In this document: positions 29,581 through 38,843 of the stretch, piece by piece | Layout: each line of letters starts with the position of its first letter | Numbering within the stretch: the stretch's first letter is position 1 | Assembly: GCA_003427395.1 (NCBI GenBank) | Contig: BFEA01000022.1 | Span: 4,160,306-4,199,148 of the forward strand | Direction of reading: 5' to 3' | Length of the DNA stretch: 38,843 nucleotides | DNA from: Chara braunii | Taxonomy: Eukaryota > Streptophyta > Charophyceae > Charales > Characeae | Notes under the pieces: generated by a model | Seen by the model: only the letters and a program-made list of their open reading frames with translations | Databases searched by the model: none | Told to the model about the DNA's origin: nothing | Translations under genes and position numbers: made by a program

Positions 29581-30480
29581 GGATTCTACTTGCTGGCGAG
29601 AGTTGACTTTGCTGCCATAACCCTAACCCTAGTGGTAAGGGCTACCCACTTAGGGTTACGGCTGGAAGTTAGGGTTAAGTGGGGCAGCGTGGTGAAGGGA
29701 AGTTGCTCCCACCTGGGAGGGCCGTGTAGGGTCGACACTAGACCCGGCCAGGTTGCTTGAGTGCATGTTTGTGGTGGCGAGACACAAGGTGGGACTTAAT
29801 GAGTAGGTCTCTGTGGACCTCTTGTTGGTTGGGACCCGGTTCTGACTCCACTGGGACCGTTTGGGACTCAGTGGGACCAGGCCCAAACAAGAAGGGCCCC
29901 TCAGGCCAAATCTGTTGACGTCAGTTACCTTGCTCTATCTGATTGGGACACGGACTTTATGCTTTCGGACCAGGACACTCGCTGCGGAGGGGATCTCCGC
30001 TGAGACGTTTTATCGGACTTTACCGCACGATCCGCCGTCTGACTTGCACCTTGAGCACCACTCAATTCTTTCTTGCATTTACGTAGTACGCTTTGAATCT
30101 GATTTGTTGTGTCTTCACAGAGCTGGGTCCGGCTAGGCTTGAGAGGACCTCATACGTAGTCGGTCCAGACTGTGTGGCTGGATCAGATCTCTCTAATCTT
30201 TATTTCTTTTGTTGTTTTGACTGCTCTCCAGTCCAAATGAATTGCCGCTCTGGCTAGGAGTTCTACCTTCTCTTCTGACTGTTTCAAGCTGTTTCTTTCA
30301 TTTGGTTCGATAAATGTCTGCGTCTACACGATCGCGAAGGAGAGAGAGAGAGAGAGAAGAGAGAAACTTCTGAGTGTTGCTCTTGAGGGAGTGAGGAGAG
30401 GGAAGAGGAGTGTTCGTCCCAGAAAAGTGAGGAAGTACGGACCTCTCTTAAGAGACTTACTGATTCCCTCGTCCTCCATC
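29581..30480 (+). other. Untranslated leader of element C
   Basis: About 900 bp between primer site and gag. It includes telomere-like CCTAACCCTA near 29620 (too short to be a telomere), a TGACGTCA octamer at 29916-29923 and a GA microsatellite at 30339-30357. The gag frame is open back to 30391, but I place the start at 30481. Confidence 0.6.
29916..29923. promoter_or_regulatory. TGACGTCA palindrome in the leader of C
   Basis: The same bZIP-type octamer as in the LTRs and leader of element A. Chance occurrence cannot be excluded. Confidence 0.3.
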
Positions 30481-32103
30481 ATGGCATCTGTAGCATATTG
30501 GAAGCTGCAAATGGACGCTGCCCTAGAGGCAAAAAAAGTGCAGTACCTATTCTTTTATGAAAAAGCATTGAAGAGGGAAGAGGAAGAGAAGGAGAAGGAG
30601 AGGGAGGGTAAGGTAAAGGCTCATGAAGCTGTTTTCTGTACCGTGCCTGCCCTAACTGATGAGGAGTTGGGAGAGAAAACCGTCCCACTCCTCCGGGCTT
30701 TAATAGACGTCCGGGCTGTTGAGGACCATGCTGGCCAACTCGCCAAAGTGTTCGACGAACTCAAGAAGTTGCGCGAGGACATGGCCCTGATGGCGCAGCA
30801 ACACCGTGACCAGCTGCAACAGTTCGCTAACGTGCAGCCAACCCAAAGTATCCTTCCGCCTGCTTACCCTGCTTCTAGTGCTGCGTGTCAGTCCGTTCTT
30901 GCCCCTCTAACTGTATCTTCCTCTTCTTGTTCTTCTTCTTTGAGTGTGGCCAACAGCCTAACCGGATCTGCAGCAGGTCCAGACCCCGTTGTTGCTCTTG
31001 CTGCTGCTGCAGCAGCAAGTGGCAGTGCAGGGCATTTTGGAACTGTTGCAGCCCCGAATCCGGACCCAGCAACCGCGGATCCTAGCTGCAGCTTTCCTTA
31101 CATGGATAGAAAGGCGGCACAAATTCCATCTAAGTATGACAGAAAGGACGACATCAAATTATGGATCAGCTCTATGCGATCCTACTTTGATGTGCTGGGG
31201 ACACTCCCAGTTACTCAGTCGTCGGTCCTACGGACCAATGTGGAACCCGTCGTAAGGGGTTTCTTGGAAATCCAAGCTGTACAGTTTGGCTACAAAAAAA
31301 TAAACTTGAACAAATGGTTGAAGGCTACGCCTGTAGCCACACTCGAAGAACTCTTGATTAAACAGTATGCTGATCCACATGCTGCAGCCAAAGCTAGACT
31401 TAAGCTTGACAAGCTCAAGCACAACAAGTGGACCGGCACCATGCATAGCCTGCAACAGTATGTCAGTAAACTCTTTGCCACTCCGGATCTGGAAATGACT
31501 GCGCAGTCTTGCTTGGATGTGATAAAAGGTACGGTCCCCTCAACTATAACGCATCGCCTGGGGCTCAGACTCGTAGCGTACACAGATTGGCTTACCCTCA
31601 TGCGGGATTTAGTCAAATTGGAGGCACAAGACCTCCCGGGTGGATCGGGTGGCAAAAAGACCACCGACCGCAAACGGTTTCCAGGCAGCAACTGTTTTGC
31701 AGCACACGATCTACTTGAGGTTAACGAGGAGACCCTCGTGGAGGATTCTTCTCTTGATGACGATCAAGAGCAAGACTGCGGGGTATCTTGCTCTTTGTCA
31801 GCCCATGAGTATGAGTATGTGAATGGCGAAGAATCTATGAATGCCTTCAAAAAGACTGCCTTCACAAGTAAGGGGCCGAGAACCACGATGAAGAACAATA
31901 CTAACACTATTCTTCTTCCCAAGGGAGCGAAAATTCCACCCAAACCGGAAGATCCTGGCACCAAACCATGGGTAGATCTCCGGGCCAGTGAAAGTGAGTG
32001 GAAGAACAGGGTGAAGAGAGGGGTTTGCCTGCATTGCACCAAACCGGGACATTCAGCCCAATATTGCTTCAGGTTGCAACAGGGAAACCAGCAACGGGGG
32101 TAG
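30481..32103 (+). CDS. gag: gag of element C (intact, 541 residues)
   Basis: Gag assembles particles around element RNA. The frame is uninterrupted. I chose ATG 30481 (MASVAYWKLQMDAALEAKK) because the 30 preceding codons are Arg/Lys-rich and follow a GA microsatellite; an in-frame ATG at 30391 is the alternative. An acidic-basic helical segment (KREEEEKEKEREGK) is followed by a Ser/Ala/Pro linker. The capsid domain comes next (KYDRKDDIKLWISSMRSYFD to RDLVKLEAQDL). An acidic stretch (LVEDSSLDDDQEQD) precedes the zinc knuckle CLHCTKPGHSAQYC (CX2CX4HX4C, 32026-32067). Protease follows in the -1 frame with an overlap of at least 106 nt, consistent with frameshift expression. Confidence 0.88.
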   Translation: MASVAYWKLQMDAALEAKKVQYLFFYEKALKREEEEKEKEREGKVKAHEAVFCTVPALTDEELGEKTVPLLRALIDVRAVEDHAGQLAKVFDELKKLREDMALMAQQHRDQLQQFANVQPTQSILPPAYPASSAACQSVLAPLTVSSSSCSSSLSVANSLTGSAAGPDPVVALAAAAAASGSAGHFGTVAAPNPDPATADPSCSFPYMDRKAAQIPSKYDRKDDIKLWISSMRSYFDVLGTLPVTQSSVLRTNVEPVVRGFLEIQAVQFGYKKINLNKWLKATPVATLEELLIKQYADPHAAAKARLKLDKLKHNKWTGTMHSLQQYVSKLFATPDLEMTAQSCLDVIKGTVPSTITHRLGLRLVAYTDWLTLMRDLVKLEAQDLPGGSGGKKTTDRKRFPGSNCFAAHDLLEVNEETLVEDSSLDDDQEQDCGVSCSLSAHEYEYVNGEESMNAFKKTAFTSKGPRTTMKNNTNTILLPKGAKIPPKPEDPGTKPWVDLRASESEWKNRVKRGVCLHCTKPGHSAQYCFRLQQGNQQRG

Positions 32104-33035
32104 AGACATCATTAGCACACTCTACAGACGGAGAGGCTGAACATGTAAGTGCAGATCCTTCACCGGATTCTGATCCCACTCAGCAAACCTCTCCTTAGAC
32201 CCCATCTGATGCTGATTCCAAGGCTGAGAAAATACACATCCTATACAAGGAGCCTTGGGTGGAGTAGGCAAAAATCGACTTTCATGCTCTCTTGTCGCGT
32301 TGGGCTCACATGAAGCAAGAACGCACGCAAGGGAAAACAAAGTTAATCTTCTTCAAACTCCGCATTAACGGTCGTTACATCCGTGCGTTGGCTGATTGTG
32401 GCGCAACCGCCAACTACTTCTCACCGCACGACATTCGTAAGGCACGCTTGAGGATGAAGCAAGTGATTTTGAAGAATCCTTGTCGGACCCAAGTAGGCAA
32501 TCGAGAGGTTGTCAAATCTACGCATGCAGTCAAAGGTGTGCACACTACCTTTGACGCAGACCGCACAATCACGCATGAATTAAACTTCTATGTCCTTGAT
32601 CAGTGCCCCTTCGACGTGGTTATTGGCTTGGGCTGGTTGCAGCCCCAATGTGAAAGAACCATGTGGAAGGACTCACAGTTCATGGTCAAAGATGCCATGG
32701 GGATCGAGCGTCCAGTCCTCTTGGATGAGCCGCACGAGTCCCAAGTAACTTTTCTCAATGCAATGCAATTTTGCAAAAAGTGGCGCAGGCGCAAAGTTGA
32801 TGAGCAAATGTATATAGCCTTTGTTAGGCCTGCTCATATGCCTTTTATTTTTGCTGTACATAATGATTCTACTTTGCATGTTGTTTCTACTTCTGAGGCA
32901 ATTACTTCTACCGCTACGAAATTTACTTCTAATCCAAACGACCCTGCTTCAAATCCTGTTGTTTTGGTTGCACCGATGCAATCCGGTATGCTTGCACCTA
33001 AATGTGATGATCAACCTCCGGAGATCCCATCATAA
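31998..33035 (+). pseudogene. Aspartic protease of element C
   Basis: In the -1 frame relative to gag, the frame passes through an acidic linker with TAG codons at 32196-32198 and 32265-32267. It then runs open from about 32268 to TAA 33033-33035. The retropepsin motif is ALADCGATANYFSPHD (D-C-G-A in place of D-S-G-A, a variant tolerated in plant gypsy). FDVVIGLGWLQPQ and YIAFVRPAH follow. The frame then continues directly into RT beyond the 33033 stop, so protease and RT were one polyprotein. All three stops fit single CAG-to-TAG or CAA-to-TAA changes. Confidence 0.8.
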
Positions 33036-34390
33036 ATTTGCAGCCTTCTCAACCGATTTTCTGAAATCTTGGCCGAACCGCATGGAGTTCCCGTGCGTCC
33101 AGTCCGACACAAGATCGAGTTAATAGAAGGCAACACTCCTCCAAAAGGCTGTGTTTATCAAATGGGCTCAGGCGGATTGGAAGAGTTGCGAAGACAGATT
33201 GATGACATGATTGAGAAAGGATGGATCAAGCCAAGCGAATCCGAATTCGGTGCACCGGTTTTGTTTGTCCCTAAGAAAGGAGGCAAACTACGGATGTGTA
33301 TCGATTACTGCGGACTGAATAGAATAACAAGAAAGAATGCATATCTTTTGCCACGTATTGATGATCTGCTTGATGCTGCAGGTGGGTGCAAGGTCTTCAG
33401 CAAGATCAATCTCAAGTCTGGCTACCACCAGATTGAAGTCGACCCTGCAGACCAGCATAAAACTGCATTCAAAACTCGCGATGGGTTATACGAGTTTACT
33501 GTCATGCCCTTTGGCCTCACGAATGCACCAGCCACCTTTCAAAGTCTCATGGACAGGGTGTTCCGCAATCAGATCAATCGATTTGTTGTTGTTTATCTGG
33601 ATGGCATACTAATCTTTAGCAAGTCGATGGAGGAGCACATGAGACACCTTGAGGAAGTGTTACAGATCCTCAAGGACGCGCAACTCCACCTCAACTTGGA
33701 GAAATCTGAGTTTGGGAGGGACAGCGTCATCTACCTTGGACATCGGTTGTCTGTTGCCGGCCTAGAGCCCGAGGCAACCAAAGTTGAGGTCATCCGCAAC
33801 TGGCCTCAACCGACCAATGTCTGCGAGTTGCGTTTTTTTCTTGGTCTTGCGTCATACTACCGTAAGTTTGTACCTGAATTCTCTATCATCGCCCGTCCGC
33901 TGTCCAAGTTGACAAGTAAGAATGTGTCTTACACATGGGATGGGGAATGCACAACAACCTTCCAAGCGTTGAAGGAGGCTTTGGTGAGTCAGCCGGTGCT
34001 CCGCATTGCAGATCCCAAACTTACATTCGTAGTAACTACGGATGCAAGCTTGTATGGGATTGGTGCAGTGCTGCAGCAAGATGACGGCGATGGCTTACGT
34101 CCGCTTGAATATTACAGCAAACGCATGCCCAGTCACAAGGTAGCTGCTTTCACTTACATGCGAGAACTCTATGCCTTGAGAGAGGCACTAGATCATTGGA
34201 AACACTACCTCTTGGGTCGTCATTTCAAAGTGTTATCAGATCATGAGACTTTGAAATGGATTCAGACACAAATTAATCCGTCAACCACATTGACCCGTTG
34301 GCTGCATGAGATTGATGTGTATGATTTTGAAGCACAAGAAAGGTTGTTACAATCGCGTTGCGGATGCTTTGTCTCGCCATCCTGAGTACA
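33036..34390 (+). pseudogene. pol: Reverse transcriptase and RNase H of element C
   Basis: The frame is open from 33036 to 34385, with RHKIELIEGN, LRMCIDYCGLNRIT, GYHQIEVDP, VMPFGLTNAPATFQ and LGHRLSVAGL. Two catalytic Asp residues of RT are lost. Motif A reads SKINLKSG (Asn codon 33408-33410), and the YLDD box reads YLDG (Gly codon 33603-33605). RNase H keeps TTDASLYGIGAVLQQ, MRELYALREA and SDHETLKW. A frameshift near 34335-34345 cuts the end; VADALSRHPEY follows in the next frame. The enzyme should be inactive although the frame is long. Confidence 0.87.
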
Positions 34391-34514
34391 TGACTTGCCT
34401 TGTGGGTTCCTATGATCTCCGTAAGAATTTGAAGGAGGAACTCAGTCTCAGGGTGATTCCCTCCGCATGCTTCAATTGGTCCCTGTTTTTCAATATACAT
34501 TGTACAATTATATA
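34391..34514 (+). pseudogene. RNase H-integrase linker remnant, element C truncation point
   Basis: In the shifted frame the family-like segment SYDLRKNLKEEL can be followed to about 34440. Beyond it the peptide loses resemblance, and a retroposon-like unit starts at 34515. Integrase, polypurine tract and 3' LTR are absent, so element C is 3'-truncated. Confidence 0.6.
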
Positions 34515-34657
34515 AAGGGACGCTGGGCACGTTTCTCAGCAGATGGAGCTCCCCACCAATCGATGGAGCCTCCTCCGAGGAAGCTTGATGTGTTTGCTCC
34601 TACCAGCGCCTCAAGCTAATCCCGGAGTCGTTTGGTTGAAAAAAAAAAAAAAAAAAA
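34515..34657 (+). repeat. A-tailed retroposon fragment with conserved hairpin
   Basis: It begins AAAGGGACGCTGGGCACGTT, carrying a near-perfect hairpin (34522-34527 with 34535-34540), and ends in a 19-base A run (34639-34657). The head motif matches 26249-26275. The layout suggests the 3' end of a LINE or SINE family. It has no coding sequence. Confidence 0.45.
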
Positions 34658-35666
34658 GTTAAAAAAACTTCTCCCAATGGGAGGCTGACCTGTATAGCAC
34701 TGCGAAAGTGACCCACAACTTCCAGGTACTAAATGGTGCTTATCCCTAGCCTTCAGTAGACCACACAGGCAAGCAAAGGTAATGGTGAGTTGCCCCCGCG
34801 TAGCTGCAATCAGACTCGTTCTCATTCACACTTTTCATGCATGTAAACAGCAGCGCAGCAAACTGGCGACATGCGCCCACTCAAAACTCAGAGATACGGC
34901 TTCCAGATAAGAGTTCACTTTCAATTGGCTATGGCGACTCAGCGCCCAAACCACTCACTGTCCACACACACCGGATCACCCTGGATATCCCACACGCGTC
35001 ACTTTGAACACTCACACATACACACACACACACTTCACACTAAACTACAGCTATGGCAGTTATGGCTGCCTCTACCCTATCGCTATACTAAGCTCCTTCT
35101 CTCTCGCCCACTGCGTCCTCCGGGCTCACTGCAGACCTCCTTGCACAAGTCGTTGTGAAAGCGCTTCCTCATGGCTCACGTAGGAATGAATGAAAGGCTG
35201 GGCGCTGCCTCTTGATTTATACTTCGGAAACTTGTTGGTCTGCCCTTTGCCATCGACCCATGGTGCTCACAGTCCCCCGTGGTACTTGCTGGACCGGACT
35301 GGGACTGACTGGACCTTACCGTTGACTGACTGTGGACTCACTGCTGCCCTACCGTCGTCGTACTGCAATTGCACTGCAGTTTAGTCCACCACTTGCCTCG
35401 CCACTTGACCACTTGCCCACTTGCCTACCTTCTAGAAGGACTACAGCTAGGCTTTTGGAACTCGCTAAGACTTCTACTCTAAAGATCTACAGATCGAACC
35501 CCTGCTACCTACGGACCTATGACAGACCTACCAACTGTCTACGAATACACAGGTCACAGGTTCAACTCTCGGGGGTTACACAGATACTGTACATGGGTAG
35601 GACGAGGTCTAGGGATCAAACCTTGGGTACTGCATCTGCTACTGCTAAAAGGTGAAAACCGTTTCA
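34658..35666 (-). repeat. Probable 3' LTR of element E (lower end uncertain)
   Basis: On the minus strand, TGAAACGGTTTTCACC begins right after a purine tract downstream of the element E integrase, the expected place for a 3' LTR. The partner LTR lies outside the window, so the end cannot be checked. I place it near the A-tailed unit, giving about 1 kb. The plus-strand open frames inside are unsupported. Confidence 0.5.
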
Positions 35667-35678
35667 CTCCCGCCGTCC
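35667..35678 (-). other. Polypurine tract of element E
   Basis: The minus strand reads GGACGGCGGGAG directly before the TG at 35666. It would prime plus-strand DNA synthesis. Confidence 0.55.
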
Positions 35679-35719
35679 TAAATTCGAGGTCCTCCGAGAA
35701 TGTTTCAGTCCAAGGCAGG

Positions 35720-36106
35720 ACCTTTACCCTTCCTATCGAGCTCATAGGCTCTGACTATGTCGGGAGCTGTTTCTACAAGTTCTGTTCTTGTGAACTAGCG
35801 GTCGTCTTCCGGTTCCTAATACGCAAACTGGACCTTATACTGTTTCTGTGGACGACCTCTACCTCCTGTTCTGAAGACATCTTCGTCTACAATGTCGTCA
35901 ATGTCATAGCTTCCATCCATATCCGGGGGGATCATGGATCTTCTTGAAGGGAACTGTTGACTTGTGACACACGGCCGCAGCTTTGAAGCATGAAACACAG
36001 GGTATGTGTGGAGGTGTGCTGGAATCTCTATAGTGTAGGACGGTCCATCCTCTCCGCCCTTGACTTCTAGAACCGGCCACGGTCCTCTATATGCAGGCAG
36101 TAGTCT
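35720..36106 (-). pseudogene. C-terminal integrase tail of element E
   Basis: It continues the frame of 36107-38548 past the TAG at 36107-36109: RGPWPVLEVKGGEDGPSYTI, HLHTYPVFHASKLRP, YDIDDIVDEDV and a Gly/Arg basic patch. The chromodomain-like end follows (FTRTELVETAPDIVRAYELD). TAG codons at 35816-35818 and 35795-35797 interrupt it, the latter at a position that is Trp in element A. The frame closes near 35720, just before the polypurine tract. Confidence 0.72.
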
Positions 36107-38548
36107 CTACGAGATGTTTTCCTCAGGTGCAAACTGTTTAGCCTTGACCCAGACTAAGTCGCCTACCTGAAACTGTGACGGGCGACGGTGTTTATTAGCT
36201 TGTTCTATCATTCTATGCTGGGCCTTCCTGAGATTCTCTACAACTGTTGCTAGCTCTTTCCCGTGCTGTATCGCAAACTCCCTGGTACCGGGCGGTAGCC
36301 TGTGAATCTGATCCCGGTTCAGTCCTTCAAATGTTTTGCGCGGTCTGAAGGACTTGTGTAGCTCATTGGGAGTGCGACAGGTGGACAGATGCACGCTTTT
36401 GTTGTATGCGCTAGCTACCTTGGGCAACATCTCATCCCAGTCGATCTGGTCAGGTCTAATGTACATGCGCAAAACCTGCTGGAGGATCTTGTTCATCTGT
36501 TCGGTCTGACCGTTAGTCTCTGGATGGTGGCCAGACGACATCAACAGCTTAGATCCGTAGACTCTCATGAGTTCTTGCCAGTTCTGGCTGGTGAAACGAC
36601 TATCTATATCGCTAACTATGGACAATGGGATTCCATTCTCACCAACCCAAAAATCAAAGAACTTCCGTATAACTAAGTTTGTACGTGCCTCTGCAGGCAA
36701 AGGAACAAAAACTGCATACTTACTAAATCGGTCAACTATGACCATGACTTGGCTTTTACCATGTCTGCTCTTGACTTGGGTGTCCATGAAGTCTTTGGAC
36801 ACTGAGTCTCCCGGCTGATCCAGAATAGGCAAGGGTCTGAGAAGACCAAGGGGTGCACGCGTAGTAGTCTTATTATGCTGGCATACTTTACAACTGCGGA
36901 CATACTCTATGCAGTCATTCTTCATTCCTGGCCAAGTGTACGCGAGCATTAGATTAGCTAATGTCTTTTGCCAACCGAAATGTCCCTCATGATCGTGGCA
37001 TTCCCCTAGGATCAAAGTGCGGATCTCTTCGCTGTTGGGAACGCACAGGCGGTCAAATACGTTAGTCTTCTCAAACAACAACCCGTCTGTAGTGCGGTAA
37101 TCTGGCTCAGTCTCTGGGGCCTCTCTAACTCTCTTTAGGAGGTCGCTATAAATAGGGTCCTGCGCATAAGCTTGCTTTACTTTCTCTTGCAGGTCTCTCC
37201 CTATATCCAGATAGTGTACTATGGCTCCAAAGTAGTCTGATCTCCTACTCAGAGCGTCCGCAACTACGTTGTACTTGCCCTTCACTAGTTTAAGCTCAAA
37301 GTCATATTGGTCTATCTCTGCGGCCCACCTAGTCAACTTAGGTGTCATCTTGGCCTGAGTCTTTAACCATCTAAGGGTCTCGTGGTCAGAATACACTTTG
37401 AAGTGCCTCCCAAGCAGGTAATGCTTCCAGTGCTCTAGGGCCTGCCTGAGAGCGTAGAGTTCTCTCTCGTACGTCGAGGTGGCTACCTTCTCTGAGGGCA
37501 TCCTTGCGGACATGAACTCTACGGGTCTATAGCCATTGCCGTCATCCTGCTGCAACACGCCGCCTATTCCATACTGACTTGCATCCGTGGTGACGACAAA
37601 TGGCAAGGACGGATCTACTACTTTGAGGACAGGGTACTCTATTAACGCGCGCTTCAGTCTCTTTAGCGCAGACGTACAATCTTTGTCCCATTGCCAGATT
37701 GCCTCTTTCTTAAGCAACCTGCGCAGGGGAGCAGCGATAGTGGAAAAGTTCCTCACGAACTTTCTATAGTAGTTAGCTAGGCCTAGGAACGACCGCAACT
37801 CTGTCAATGTGCGGGGCGTCGGCCAATCTCTGATTGCCGCTATTTTACTGTCCTCTGGCTTAACGCCATCTCCGTCTAATACATGGCCTAAGTACAAGAC
37901 CAGTGTCTTGGCCCACCCGCACTTCTTTGGATTGATCTTGAAGTTAGCCTCTCGTAGCTTCTCCAAGACCTGCCTCAGATGACCCTGGTGCTCCTGGAGG
38001 GTCTTACTAAAAACTAAGATATCATCTAAGTAGACTACCACAAACTTGTCTAACCATGGTCTAAACAGGTCATTCATACAACGCTGAAAGGTGGCTGGCG
38101 CGTTGGTTAGTCCAAAGGGCATCACTATAAACTCATAGTGCCCGTATCTAGTCCGGAATGCAGTCTTGTACTGATCATCAGGATGGACTTTTATCTGATG
38201 GTATCCGAACTTCAAGTCTATCTTAGAGAAGTACTTGCAACCCTGCACCCGATCTAAAAGATCGTCTATCCTGGGCAGCGATTCAACATTCTTTACAGTA
38301 ATCGCATTCAAACCCCTATAGTCTATACACATATGAAGCTCTCCTTCGTTCTTGGGGACAAACAAAACTGGTGCCCCAAAAGGAGACGAACTGGGCCTGA
38401 TCCAAACTTTCTCGAGGAGCTCGTCTAACTGCTTGCGCAGCTCCTCTAACTGCTTGCGCAGCTCCTCTAACTCTCTAGGGGACATCCTATAGACTGCTCC
38501 CTTAGGAGTTCTACTGCCAGGCTCTATCTCAATCCTGTGCTGGATGGG
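36107..38548 (-). CDS. pol: RT-RNase H-integrase polyprotein of element E
   Basis: The frame is 813 codons long, open from TGA 38549-38551 to TAG 36107-36109. Numbering from the Met at 38485: RT motif A SKIDLKFGYHQ (Asp 90) and YLDD (152-155). RNase H has Asp 301, Glu 342, Asp 367 and Asp 410. The integrase zinc site is H497, H502, C532, C535, and the core is Asp 565, Asp 626, Glu 662, a DD35E spacing. All catalytic residues are present, making this the best-preserved pol in the window. It is bounded by stops that replace sense codons, so the natural polyprotein extends both ways. A 21-bp tandem duplication repeats EELRKQL near the start. LTR, polypurine tract and order identify it as Ty3/gypsy with a chromodomain-like tail. 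Confidence 0.9.
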   Translation of the reverse strand, partial: PIQHRIEIEPGSRTPKGAVYRMSPRELEELRKQLEELRKQLDELLEKVWIRPSSSPFGAPVLFVPKNEGELHMCIDYRGLNAITVKNVESLPRIDDLLDRVQGCKYFSKIDLKFGYHQIKVHPDDQYKTAFRTRYGHYEFIVMPFGLTNAPATFQRCMNDLFRPWLDKFVVVYLDDILVFSKTLQEHQGHLRQVLEKLREANFKINPKKCGWAKTLVLYLGHVLDGDGVKPEDSKIAAIRDWPTPRTLTELRSFLGLANYYRKFVRNFSTIAAPLRRLLKKEAIWQWDKDCTSALKRLKRALIEYPVLKVVDPSLPFVVTTDASQYGIGGVLQQDDGNGYRPVEFMSARMPSEKVATSTYERELYALRQALEHWKHYLLGRHFKVYSDHETLRWLKTQAKMTPKLTRWAAEIDQYDFELKLVKGKYNVVADALSRRSDYFGAIVHYLDIGRDLQEKVKQAYAQDPIYSDLLKRVREAPETEPDYRTTDGLLFEKTNVFDRLCVPNSEEIRTLILGECHDHEGHFGWQKTLANLMLAYTWPGMKNDCIEYVRSCKVCQHNKTTTRAPLGLLRPLPILDQPGDSVSKDFMDTQVKSRHGKSQVMVIVDRFSKYAVFVPLPAEARTNLVIRKFFDFWVGENGIPLSIVSDIDSRFTSQNWQELMRVYGSKLLMSSGHHPETNGQTEQMNKILQQVLRMYIRPDQIDWDEMLPKVASAYNKSVHLSTCRTPNELHKSFRPRKTFEGLNRDQIHRLPPGTREFAIQHGKELATVVENLRKAQHRMIEQANKHRRPSQFQVGDLVWVKAKQFAPEENIS
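38425..38466. repeat. 21-bp in-frame tandem duplication in pol of E
   Basis: CTAACTGCTTGCGCAGCTCC(T) occurs twice in a row (38425-38445 and 38446-38466), adding seven residues (EELRKQL) to the RT N-terminal helix. Families A, B and C have a single unit. Confidence 0.9.
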
Positions 38549-38843
38549 TCACGACACTACTCCTGTCGGCGACTCAGTCAAGTCTTTGAATTCCTCCAGC
38601 AGCTTGGCTATGGTTGGATCTATGGAACTATCTTCTTCCTTGGCTTCAGTGACAGGTTTAACATAAACTACAAAAACTTGTTCCTCTAATCGCTCCTTCT
38701 TCACTAACCGCGCGAATGCGAGAGCACTGAGACAACAATGTGCCAAGGGGCAGTCTTAACCTCGCCTGACGGACTAGGAAGCCTACACTCATGCTCTCTC
38801 AAATGGAGTGTGGCCCCTGCTGCCTCTCCCCAATCCATTCCTA
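38549..38843 (-). pseudogene. Protease-RT linker of element E, cut by window edge
   Basis: Same frame as the polyprotein: LVKKERLEEQVFVVYVKPVT then LLEEFKDLTESPTGVVS, the typical end of the gypsy protease region. TGA at 38549-38551 separates it from RT. Another in-frame TAA lies at 38756-38758. Protease itself and gag are beyond the right edge. Confidence 0.7.

Noticed and set aside
29615-29640. Telomere-like CCCTAAC repeats
   Set aside because: Only about two units are present, inside a retrotransposon leader; too short for an interstitial telomere claim.

Overview
This window looks like heterochromatic, gene-poor nuclear DNA of a streptophyte. My best guess is a charophyte alga such as Chara braunii. 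That guess is inference, resting on the style of the Ty3/gypsy polyproteins, the initiator-Met-tRNA primer sites, the tRNA-derived SINE heads and the draft-assembly gaps. No bacterial operon, rRNA gene, functional tRNA gene or CRISPR array is visible.

Layout. (1) 47-8788, plus strand: retrotransposon A, Ty3/gypsy, with a 5' LTR, primer-binding site, gag, protease, RT, RNase H, integrase, polypurine tract and a 3' LTR missing its last ~27 bp. It is heavily mutated. (2) 8789-16412, minus strand: retrotransposon B, broken inside integrase at the point where A's LTR stops. It carries two small hAT-like non-autonomous DNA transposons, 10381-10771 in pol and 13164-13683 just before gag, each flanked by an 8-bp target duplication (one perfect, one with a mismatch). 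(3) 16413-19096: a broken minus-strand LTR of family C, cut on the left by B and split in the middle by a 1.59-kb composite insertion with tRNA-like modules, tandem repeats and a 180-N gap. (4) 19100-23047: microsatellites, N-rich sequence, SINEs, a 268-bp foldback element and one weak candidate pair of host exons. (5) 23048-24290: a solo LTR of family B, inverted relative to B's own 5' LTR. (6) 24291-28266: mostly featureless, with SINE or LINE tails and trinucleotide repeats. (7) 28267-34514, plus strand: retrotransposon C, with a complete 5' LTR, primer site, intact 541-codon gag, protease and RT/RNase H. It is truncated before integrase, and its RT lacks two catalytic aspartates. (8) 34515-34657: an A-tailed retroposon fragment. 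(9) About 34660-38843, minus strand: retrotransposon E, running off the right edge. Its RT-RNase H-integrase frame of more than 800 codons keeps every catalytic residue that I could locate.

How the parts fit together: the window is a nest of dead or dying LTR retrotransposons, each of which would have copied itself by Gag particle assembly, protease processing, Met-tRNA-primed reverse transcription and integration. The order of insertion can partly be read from the junctions. Most premature stops in C and E fit single C-to-T or G-to-A changes, as expected after cytosine methylation. I see no new multi-gene biological system. The most interesting material is the nested and inverted repeat architecture and the small non-autonomous elements.
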